From: CAYQAJ01 sp964415245
Lineage (GTDB): Bacteria > Planctomycetota > Planctomycetia > Pirellulales > Pirellulaceae
Assembly: GCA_964415245.1 (NCBI GenBank)
Contig: CAYQAJ010000216.1
Span: forward strand, 1-9,117
Reading direction: 5' to 3'
DNA length: 9,117 bases
In this document: positions 1 to 5,335 of the stretch, in pieces
Layout: each line of letters starts with the position of its first letter
Numbering within the stretch: position 1 is the first letter of the stretch
Translations under genes and position numbers: made by a program
Notes under the pieces: model-generated
Told to the model about the DNA's origin: nothing
The model's database searches: none
What the model saw: the letters and a program-made list of their open reading frames with translations, nothing else

Positions 1-1
1 C

Positions 2-1828
2 AAGAGCACGCTCATCGGCCGGCTCCTGTACGACGCGAAGATGACGTACGAGGATCAGCTCGCCGCCGTGGCCCGCGATTCGCAAAAGCACGGCACCACC
101 GGCGGCGACATCGACCTGGCGCTTTTGATGGACGGCCTGGAAGACGAGCGGCAACAGGGCATCACCATCGACGTGGCCTACCGCTACTTCTCCACCGCCC
201 GCCGCAAGTTCATCATCGCCGACACGCCCGGCCACGAGCAGTACACCCGCAACATGGCCACCGGCGCCTCGACCTGCGACCTGGCCGTGATCCTCATCGA
301 CGCTCGCAAGGGAGTGCTCACGCAAACCAAGCGGCACACGTTCATCGCGTCGCTGCTGGGAATCCGGCACGTGATGGTGGCCGTAAACAAGATGGATCTG
401 GTCGACTTCCGGCAGGAGGTGTTCGACCGCATCCGGGCCGACTACCAGGAATTCGCCGCGCGGCTCGACGTGCCCGACTTGCACTTCCTCCCCATCTCGG
501 CCCTCAAGGGAGATAACGTCGTCGCGCCGAGCACGAACATGCCGTGGTTCCAGGGCAGCCCGCTGATGCAGTTCCTGGAGTCGGTTTACATCGCGTCGGA
601 CCGCAACCTGGAGGATTTTCGCTTTCCCGTGCAGTACGTGAACCGGCCGCACCTCGACTTCCGCGGCTTCTGTGGCACGATTGCCTCGGGCATCGTGCGC
701 AAGGGCGACGAGGTGATGGCCCTCCCCTCGCGCAAAACCAGCCGCGTCAAATCGATCGTCACGTTCGACGGCGAGTTGGACGAAGCGTTCGCACCGCAGG
801 CGATCACGCTCACGCTCGAAGACGAAATCGACGTTAGCCGCGGCGACATGATCGTGCGGCCCGGCAACGTACCCCGCATCGAGCAGCGGTTCGAAGCCAC
901 GGTGGTGTGGATGGCCGAGGAGCCGATGCTCTCCGGCAAGCCGTACCTGTTCAAGAGCGCGGCCAAGACCGTGTCGGGCAGCGTCCACACGCTCCGTTAC
1001 CAGATCGACGTCAACACGTTGCATCGCCGCGACGCGCCCGTGCTGAACCTGAACGAGATCGGCCGCTGCGCCGTGCAGCTCAACCAGCCGATCGCCTGCG
1101 ACGGATATAAGAGAAACCGCGCCACCGGGGCGTTCGTCATTATCGACCGACTCACGAACGTGACGGTCGGCGCCGGCATGATCCTCGACCGGACGACGAG
1201 CGAGCAGCGCCGCGACCACTGGGACGATGAGCCGATGACCGCCCATCTCGTTTCCCGGCGCAGCAACGTCACGCTCAAGGAACGGGCCGCGCGGTTCGGG
1301 CAAAAGCCGCTCACCGTGCTGTTGACCGGGCTGACTGGCGCCGGAAAAACGACGATTGCCTACGCCCTGGAGCGGCGGCTGTTCGATGCCGGGCGCGCAT
1401 CGGTCGTGCTCGACGGGCAGAACATGCGCCGGGGCATCAGCCGCGACCTGGGCTTCACGGTCGACGACCGCAGCGAAAACTTGCGCCGCAGCGCCGAAGT
1501 GGCCAAACTGATGAACGACGCAGGTCTGGTGTGCATCGGTGCGTTCGTGGCGCCCGAGGAAAACGTACGGCAGAAAGCGGCCGACGTGGTGGGACGCGAC
1601 CGCTTTCTCGTCGTGCACCTATCGGCGCCGGTGGAAGTCTGCCGCCAGCGCGACACCGACGGTCATTATGCCAAAGCCGACGCGGGCGAAATGGTCGAGT
1701 TCCCCGGCGTCTCAGCTCCGTACGAAGAGCCGACCGCGCCCGATCTCGTGCTTCCCACGCACGAACTACCAGTCGAAGACTGCGTCGACCGCATCTGGCA
1801 GCTCCTGGAGGCTCGCGGTGCGACCTAA
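2..1828 (+). CDS. cysNC: Bifunctional sulfate adenylyltransferase subunit 1 / adenylylsulfate kinase (CysN-CysC fusion), 5' partial
   Basis: The N-terminal half is the GTPase subunit of ATP sulfurylase, which with CysD makes APS from sulfate and ATP. The C-terminal half is APS kinase, which makes PAPS. Both act in the cytoplasm. The gene enters the window inside the first P-loop: the first codons read K-S-T-L-I-G-R-L-L-Y-D, the end of GxxxxGKST, so only about the first 20-40 residues are missing. In visible numbering, switch II DTPGH is at 74-78, NKMD at 129-132, then elongation-factor-like beta barrels to about 400. The kinase P-loop GLTGAGKTT is at 443-451, followed by DGQN at 471-474, RDLGF and the DTDGHYAKADAGE lid region. 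Two kinase positions depart from the E. coli pattern: DGDN is DGQN, and the FISP serine (Ser109 in E. coli CysC) is Ala. I believe related planctomycete fusions share this, but could not check. The stop is TAA. cysD is expected immediately upstream. Confidence 0.96.
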   Translation, partial: KSTLIGRLLYDAKMTYEDQLAAVARDSQKHGTTGGDIDLALLMDGLEDERQQGITIDVAYRYFSTARRKFIIADTPGHEQYTRNMATGASTCDLAVILIDARKGVLTQTKRHTFIASLLGIRHVMVAVNKMDLVDFRQEVFDRIRADYQEFAARLDVPDLHFLPISALKGDNVVAPSTNMPWFQGSPLMQFLESVYIASDRNLEDFRFPVQYVNRPHLDFRGFCGTIASGIVRKGDEVMALPSRKTSRVKSIVTFDGELDEAFAPQAITLTLEDEIDVSRGDMIVRPGNVPRIEQRFEATVVWMAEEPMLSGKPYLFKSAAKTVSGSVHTLRYQIDVNTLHRRDAPVLNLNEIGRCAVQLNQPIACDGYKRNRATGAFVIIDRLTNVTVGAGMILDRTTSEQRRDHWDDEPMTAHLVSRRSNVTLKERAARFGQKPLTVLLTGLTGAGKTTIAYALERRLFDAGRASVVLDGQNMRRGISRDLGFTVDDRSENLRRSAEVAKLMNDAGLVCIGAFVAPEENVRQKAADVVGRDRFLVVHLSAPVEVCRQRDTDGHYAKADAGEMVEFPGVSAPYEEPTAPDLVLPTHELPVEDCVDRIWQLLEARGAT

Positions 1829-1855
1829 CCGCCACGCACCGGCAAGCCGGCACTG

Positions 1856-1937
1856 TACCGCGAAGGCGCAAAGAACGCGAAGGATTACGATAGATTCTGA
1901 CTGGTAATTCCTTGGCGATCTTTGCGCCTTAGCGGTA
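1856..1937. repeat. Long imperfect palindrome, copy 1 (between cysNC and the GxxExxY gene)
   Basis: The left arm 1856-1884 and right arm 1909-1937 pair over 29 positions with only three mismatches, around a 24-nt loop. The outer 19 bases (TACCGCGAAGGCGCAAAGA against TCTTTGCGCCTTAGCGGTA) have a single mismatch. Each arm is built of roughly 9-nt units (CCGCGAAGG, CGCAAAGAA, CGCGAAGG). The palindrome begins 27 nt after the cysNC stop, so it could also act as a terminator, although no T-run follows. A second copy lies on the other side of the GxxExxY gene. Confidence 0.9.
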
Positions 1938-1973
1938 GACTCGGAACTCACATCAGGTCGATTCGAGGCGGCC

Positions 1974-2363
1974 ATGAAATCGCGAGACGAACTGGAAGCC
2001 ATCGCGACGGCGATTGTCGATGCGTGCATTGCGGTGCATCGCGCGCTGGGACCAGGGTTGCTCGAATCCTCGTATCAGGCATGTCTGGCGCATGAACTGC
2101 GAAAGCGAGGGTTTGCAGTCCGGTGCTCGGTGGAGCTACCCGTCGAATATGACGGCATCCGAATCGAGCTTGGATATCGCATCGACATGCTCATCGAAGA
2201 GTCGATCATCGTCGAGAACAAGTCAGTCAAATCGCTCGCACCGGTTCACGAAGCGCAGTTGCTCGCCTACATGAAGCACTCCGGAGTACGACTGGGATTC
2301 CTCATCAACTGGAATGTGCCTCTTGTCAAGGACGGCATCAAGCGGATGGTCAACAAACTCTAG
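1974..2363 (+). CDS. GxxExxY family protein, PD-(D/E)XK nuclease-like
   Basis: This 129-residue protein carries the family signature G28-L-L-E31-S-S-Y34, after a helix that starts with an invariant-looking VHRALGPG stretch. The second half has a PD-(D/E)XK-like core: D71 at the end of a strand, E81-x-K83 in the next strand (IIVENK), and Q95 in EAQLLAYMKH. The C-terminal GFLINWNVPLVKDGIKR is typical of the family. Length is normal (about 120-130 residues) and no catalytic position is missing, so the gene looks intact. A GAGG Shine-Dalgarno at 1965-1968 sits five bases before the ATG and supports this start. The function of the family is not established; a nuclease activity is inferred from the motif. 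The gene interrupts a sulfur-assimilation cluster, looks less GC-rich by eye than cysNC, and is flanked by matching palindromes. It was therefore probably acquired as a unit. Confidence 0.88.
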   Translation: MKSRDELEAIATAIVDACIAVHRALGPGLLESSYQACLAHELRKRGFAVRCSVELPVEYDGIRIELGYRIDMLIEESIIVENKSVKSLAPVHEAQLLAYMKHSGVRLGFLINWNVPLVKDGIKRMVNKL

Positions 2364-2383
2364 CCCGCGCAAGCCGCCCTATT

Positions 2384-2466
2384 TACCGCAAAGGCGCGAA
2401 GTGCGCGAAGGCAGAAGAAAACTGTTCACTCCTTCCTCCCTTAGCGATCTTTGCGCCTTAGCGGTA
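2384..2466. repeat. Long imperfect palindrome, copy 2 (downstream of the GxxExxY gene)
   Basis: The left arm starts at 2384 (TACCGCAAAGGCGCGAAG) and the right arm ends at 2466 (TTTGCGCCTTAGCGGTA). They pair at about 23 of 28 positions. The right arm is identical to that of copy 1 over 25 bases (2444-2468 against 1915-1939), in the same orientation, while the left arms and loops differ more. The copy begins 20 nt after the GxxExxY stop and lies between that gene and the convergent 3' end of the Rrf2 gene. It could terminate both. Confidence 0.88.
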
Positions 2467-2508
2467 GAAAAGTTTTCGCCCTCTCGCCATCGTCGCGGTT
2501 TAGCGGTG

Positions 2509-2934
2509 CTAGATGTAGTACATTTTTTCCGTCCGCCCGCCTACTTGTTCGGCGAGTTGGGCGAAGGTGACGTCCGAGAGCATTTCGCGCTGGGCGCGGG
2601 CGACTTTCTTCCACACCTGGCGTAGCGCGCCAGTAACCGCTGAAGGACGTGCGGTGGAAGCCGATCGGGCCGTTTTGCCTTCGATCACTTCCATCACTTC
2701 GCCCAGCGTGATTTCGTCGGGGCTACGCGCAAGTCGATAGCCGCCCGCCGCGCCGCGCGTGCTCTCGACCACGCCGGCTCCCTTGAGCTGCAAGAGAATC
2801 TGCACCAGGAATCGCGACGGGATGCGGTGGGCCGCGGCAATGCGGCGAATCTGCACGGGGTCGTCGGCGCCCCAGTGCAGCGCGAGCTCCAACACCGCAA
2901 TACAGGCATACTCGGTTTTGGCGGAGATATTCAC
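2509..2934 (-). CDS. Rrf2-family transcriptional regulator, CymR-like
   Basis: This 141-residue DNA-binding protein has the Rrf2 winged helix-turn-helix. It opens NISAKTEYA, has a helix-turn-helix around residues 25-51 (IRRIAAAHRIPSRFLVQIL), and a wing STRGAAGGYRLAR at 58-70. The only cysteine is Cys11; the three-cysteine Fe-S cluster region of IscR/NsrR is replaced by ARSASTARPS. The tail, including the final MYYI, resembles CymR, the Bacillus cysteine-metabolism repressor (which ends similarly), more than IscR. The start is a GTG at 2934 with no clear Shine-Dalgarno; it is chosen because the protein then begins exactly like other family members. The gene lies 223 nt downstream of cysH on the same strand and close to cysNC, so control of sulfur genes is a reasonable inference. 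Effector and operator are not visible. Confidence 0.9.
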   Translation of the reverse strand: MNISAKTEYACIAVLELALHWGADDPVQIRRIAAAHRIPSRFLVQILLQLKGAGVVESTRGAAGGYRLARSPDEITLGEVMEVIEGKTARSASTARPSAVTGALRQVWKKVARAQREMLSDVTFAQLAEQVGGRTEKMYYI

Positions 2935-3070
2935 GGCGGCGGAAAGCTCAGGAACTCAGAGCCTACGAGCAGCGACGACGACCTGCGCATTTCGTGATGT
3001 CGTAGTGTTTGTCAGTTGTCCGTTGGTAGCAATTCCGCGTTAGGCGGTTAGCTTGCTGTGTCTGCCGCCG

Positions 3071-3101
3071 ACTGAACACTGAAAACTGAACACTGAAAAC
3101 T
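3071..3101. repeat. 14-nt tandem repeat, about 2.2 copies
   Basis: ACTGAACACTGAAA occurs at 3071-3084 and again identically at 3085-3098, followed by ACT. It lies in the 223-nt spacer between the cysH stop and the Rrf2 start. Apart from this repeat and the short element at 3117-3130, I see no gene or convincing promoter in that spacer. Confidence 0.9.
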
Positions 3102-3116
3102 ATGACCGCATAGAGT

Positions 3117-3130
3117 GTGCCTGTCCCCTT
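3117..3130 (-). repeat. Short 3'-flanking element, relative of the one after the glycosyltransferase gene
   Basis: On the minus strand this reads AAGGGGACAGGCAC, starting 27 nt after the cysH stop. A 12/14 match, AAGGTGGCAGGCAC, lies at 9088-9101, 13 nt after the stop of the glycosyltransferase gene and again in the sense orientation of the upstream gene. It is too short to be certain of a common origin. Confidence 0.45.
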
Positions 3131-3157
3131 CTCGGGCACGCATCGCTTGCCGCCGCG

Positions 3158-4144
3158 TTACGGATTCTCGCCGGCGTGCTTCTCGATCACTTCGAGGCTC
3201 GGCAGGTCGTGCAGGCTGTGCAGGCCGCACTCCGTCTTTCCCGTGCCGCTCCACCGGCCGGCGCGATCGTCCTCGCCGAACAGCACGGCCCGCGTGCACG
3301 GCCAGCAGCCGACGCTTGTGTAGCCCTGGTCGTGCAGCGGATTATACGGGATGTCGTGGTCGGCGATCATCCGCCACACGTCGTCTTTGGTCCAGTTGGC
3401 CAGCGGACTGACTTTCACCAGCGAGAAGCGGCGGTCCCAACCCACGATCGGCGCATGCGCGCGGTCGGGGCTCTGATCGCGACGAATGGCGCTGGCCCAG
3501 GCGTGCATGCCCTCGACCGCCTGGTTCAGCACCGCCACTTTGCGATCGGCGCAGCACTGGTCGGGATTGGTTTTGTAGAGCGGCCCGCCATGCCTGGCTT
3601 CGTATTCTTCCACCGTGAGCTCGGGCTTTTTGAGTTCGACTTCGATACCGTACCGCTTGGCCACGCGGTCGCGCAGTTCGAGTGTCTCGGCGAATTGGTA
3701 ACCGGTTTCAAGATTGAAGATGGGCGTGTCAGGCGCGATCTCGGCCAACATGTGCAAGATCACCATGCCCTCGGGTCCGAAGGCGGTGGCCATCGTGAAC
3801 CGCGGGGCATAGTTTTCGACCGCCCACCACAGAATCTCCTGCGGCGTGGCCGTTTCCAGCCGCTCGCTCGCGCGGGCCAATTCCTCAAGCAGCGACTCGG
3901 ACGATTGCAGCCGACCGGCCGGACGCGGCGGCCGCCCGTTGCTGTTGTGCGACGCTCCGTTCTGGGAATGAGAGTCCATCGGCGGAGCCGGCTGATGCGT
4001 AGAAGGAGACCGACCGGTTACGGGCACGGAAGCTGCCGGTTGCGACCCAAAATCGTCGGCCGACACGACCCGAAGTTGCGGCGACTGAGGGTTGCTCTGC
4101 ATTGGCTTGAGCAGCGCGGCGATACTTCTGGCGGCCGTGCCCAT
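3158..4144 (-). CDS. cysH: Assimilatory phosphoadenylyl/adenylyl-sulfate reductase, [4Fe-4S] APS-reductase type
   Basis: This cytoplasmic enzyme reduces activated sulfate to sulfite with thioredoxin-type donors. In the 328-residue product, the PP-loop region MATAFGPEG is at about 118-126. The two cysteine pairs that bind a [4Fe-4S] cluster in APS-using enzymes are both present: C197-C198 in DQCCADRK, and C280/C283 in GCWPCTRA. The catalytic Cys306 is in KTECGLH near the C-terminus. PAPS-specific enzymes such as E. coli CysH lack the cluster cysteines, so APS is the likely substrate. The reductase core starts near residue 82; before it lies a Pro/Ser/Gln/Asn-rich, probably disordered extension not usual in the family. 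The ATG at 4144 is preferred over an in-frame GTG at 4174 because the promoter at 4193-4221 would leave that GTG only about 12 nt of leader. ATGs at 4102 or 3979 remain possible. Confidence 0.94.
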   Translation of the reverse strand: MGTAARSIAALLKPMQSNPQSPQLRVVSADDFGSQPAASVPVTGRSPSTHQPAPPMDSHSQNGASHNSNGRPPRPAGRLQSSESLLEELARASERLETATPQEILWWAVENYAPRFTMATAFGPEGMVILHMLAEIAPDTPIFNLETGYQFAETLELRDRVAKRYGIEVELKKPELTVEEYEARHGGPLYKTNPDQCCADRKVAVLNQAVEGMHAWASAIRRDQSPDRAHAPIVGWDRRFSLVKVSPLANWTKDDVWRMIADHDIPYNPLHDQGYTSVGCWPCTRAVLFGEDDRAGRWSGTGKTECGLHSLHDLPSLEVIEKHAGENP

Positions 4145-4192
4145 GATGGCGTTTTCCCGGCGGTTTCGCGCCACAACGGGCGCCTGCGATCA

Positions 4193-4221
4193 ATCTTACT
4201 AATGTTACCCAACAAAGTCAA
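4193..4221 (-). promoter_or_regulatory. Sigma-70-like promoter of cysH
   Basis: On the minus strand TTGACT (4221-4216) is followed by a 17-nt spacer and TAAGAT (4198-4193). The -35 box matches 5/6 and the -10 box 4/6 of the consensus, with ideal spacing. A start of transcription near 4186 would give about 40 nt of leader before the ATG at 4144. The spacer contains TGTTGGGTAACA, a small TGTT/AACA inverted repeat that could be an operator, but I cannot assign a regulator. Confidence 0.6.
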
Positions 4222-4308
4222 CAATCAGCCCTTCTACAGTGGTCTTCATCGGCAGAAGGCTGGACGATTCTTCAGCCTGTAGCGATTGCGGCTGCACAGT
4301 CCGCCGGC

Positions 4309-4363
4309 TGCTGGACGGCCCCAACGGCCAGCAAACCAAGGAGATGCAGCCGCTCCCTGGTTT
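4309..4363. repeat. Two overlapping inverted repeats
   Basis: TGCTGG (4309-4314) pairs with CCAGCA (4328-4333). Overlapping its last base, AAACCAAGGAG (4333-4343) pairs with CTCCCTGGTTT (4353-4363) at 10 of 11 positions around a 9-nt loop. The second is the strongest hairpin in this spacer. No T-run follows on either strand, so a simple terminator is not supported; a repeat element or a structured RNA are alternatives. Confidence 0.7.
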
Positions 4364-4485
4364 AGCCGGGAGCCAACGGCGACGGCGCTAGCCGAAGTGG
4401 CGAGCTGGTATTATCGACCGGAGTTGGGTATCTGAGCCGGCATGTCGCGACGCCGCGGTTCAGTCGCCCACGACTTGGCGCAGAA

Positions 4486-4513
4486 AGGTTCCGAGTTTCA
4501 GGTTCCGAGTTCT
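4486..4513. repeat. 14-nt tandem repeat, two copies
   Basis: AGGTTCCGAGTTTC (4486-4499) is followed directly by AGGTTCCGAGTTCT (4500-4513), identical over the first 12 bases. It has the same 14-nt period as the unrelated repeat at 3071-3101. Confidence 0.8.
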
Positions 4514-4577
4514 GCGGACCCGTCGCCGCGTATTGCCTTCGCGTGATCCTGGCCGTTCGGCGTGCTAAGCTGTCGCG

Positions 4578-5069
4578 ATGGAAACCGTTTACGTCGAAAC
4601 AACGGTCGTCGGGAATACAGCCGGTCGATTGCACCCGGACCCGATCATCGCCTCGCGGCAGGCCGTCACTCGCAAGTGGTGGGCGACAGCCGGACAGCGC
4701 TATCGGTTGCTTGTTTCTGAACTTGTGATCGACGAATGCAACGCCGGCGACCCGGCGGCCGCAAGCGAACGATTAACGGCCATCGAAGGCTTGGAACTTC
4801 TCGACACGTCCGAGGCGGTCGAGCGCCTGGTCGATGCGTTAGTCGCCAGTGGGGCAATCCCGACCTCTCAACCGCGCGATGCTTTTCACATCGCGATCGC
4901 GGCGGTCCATGGTGTACAATACCTTGTGACGTGGAACTTCAAGCACATCGCGAATCCGACCCTCCAAATCCGGATCGCATCGGTTTGCCGCGACAACGGA
5001 TTCGAGCCACCCGTCATCTGTACGCCCGAGCAACTATGGGAGGCCGAGAATGATTCCAACGCCGACTGA
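4578..5069 (+). CDS. PIN-domain VapC-like toxin
   Basis: This 163-residue protein belongs to a VapC-like PIN subfamily. Toxins of this fold are Mg-dependent ribonucleases that cut RNA and stop translation until neutralised by an antitoxin. The protein starts METVYVETTVVGN, with acidic E7 where classical PIN domains have Asp. The other expected acidic positions are E53 in VIDECNAGDP and D101 in PRDAFHIAIAAVHG; N120 is in the family-typical LVTWNFKHIAN. The C-terminal EPPVICTPEQLW is also characteristic. All expected motifs are present, so it should be active. No strong Shine-Dalgarno precedes the ATG; the start is chosen from the family N-terminus. The stop lies 20 nt inside the next gene, so the two are almost certainly co-translated. 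The RNA target cannot be told from sequence. Confidence 0.88.
   Translation: METVYVETTVVGNTAGRLHPDPIIASRQAVTRKWWATAGQRYRLLVSELVIDECNAGDPAAASERLTAIEGLELLDTSEAVERLVDALVASGAIPTSQPRDAFHIAIAAVHGVQYLVTWNFKHIANPTLQIRIASVCRDNGFEPPVICTPEQLWEAENDSNAD
5038..5043 (+). promoter_or_regulatory. Shine-Dalgarno of the candidate antitoxin
   Basis: GGGAGG lies six bases before the ATG at 5050 and is inside the toxin gene. It is a far better ribosome site than anything before the toxin start, which would favour higher antitoxin than toxin synthesis from one message. Confidence 0.75.
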
Positions 5070-5259
5070 AGAAATCCGAGCGATACGACGCGAACTTGCG
5101 GAGCGATTCGGTAACGACATTCATCGCATCGCCGAGGAAACGCGCCGACGGCAACGGGAATCGGGGCGTAAGTACATTTCGCTTCCCCAACGCCCGCCGC
5201 AGGCACAATGCACGACGAACAAGGCATCGCAGGCTGACCCACAAAGCCGGACCGTTTGA
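5050..5259 (+). CDS. Small protein downstream of VapC-like toxin, probable antitoxin
   Basis: This 69-residue protein overlaps the toxin gene by 20 nt. The pattern EEIRAIRRELAERFGNDIH, then IAEETRRRQRESGRK and a short proline/arginine segment (LPQRPP), matches small proteins that I recall following VapC-like genes of this subfamily, usually annotated as hypothetical. It is predicted largely helical and charged, with no recognisable ribbon-helix-helix, AbrB or Phd fold. By position it should neutralise the PIN toxin, presumably by wrapping it with its helices. The last 20 or so residues (from QAQCTTNK) look less conserved and may be an extension of a shorter ancestral protein. The antitoxin role is inferred from position and recalled family pairing, not shown. 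Confidence 0.72.
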   Translation: MIPTPTEEIRAIRRELAERFGNDIHRIAEETRRRQRESGRKYISLPQRPPQAQCTTNKASQADPQSRTV

Positions 5260-5308
5260 CAAGAGATAATCGCTCGCCGCAGCTCAGTGGCGACCATGGA
5301 GTTGAAGT

Positions 5309-5327
5309 GCCACATAAATTTGGTGGC
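5309..5327. terminator. Weak hairpin between convergent genes
   Basis: GCCAC (5309-5313) pairs with GTGGC (5323-5327) around a 9-nt A/T-rich loop, in the 76-nt space between the convergent antitoxin and DUF1598-like genes. The stem is only 5 bp and there is no T-run, so a termination role is tentative. Confidence 0.3.
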
Positions 5328-5335
5328 TATCCCGC

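Larger units (their letters stand above)
4222..4577. other. Gene-free intergenic region rich in hairpins
   Basis: This 356-nt stretch separates the cysH promoter from the VapC-like gene. I see no convincing reading frame. It holds a 6-bp hairpin at 4257-4278 (AGGCTG/CAGCCT), two overlapping inverted repeats at 4309-4363, a segment around 4361-4396 (AGCCGGGAGCCAACGGC, then GGCGCTAGCC) that looks like a dispersed planctomycete repeat, and a short tandem repeat at 4486-4513. No clear promoter or Shine-Dalgarno for the VapC-like gene could be identified. Confidence 0.6.

Noticed and set aside
2509..2934. IscR-type Fe-S regulator with neighbouring isc genes
   Set aside because: The three cluster cysteines are absent and no cysteine desulfurase or scaffold gene is present in the window.
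4145..4174. GTG start for cysH at 4174
   Set aside because: It would leave about 12 nt of leader from the predicted promoter and adds ten unconserved residues; the ATG at 4144 fits better.
3176..4282. Long open frame (368 codons) on the plus strand opposite cysH
   Set aside because: It is antisense to a gene with all its catalytic motifs, has no recognisable domain, and is expected from codon bias in high-GC DNA.
4533..4571. Promoter for the VapC-like gene (TTGCCT with TAAGCT)
   Set aside because: The spacing is about 27 nt, far from 17, and the -10 box is poor.
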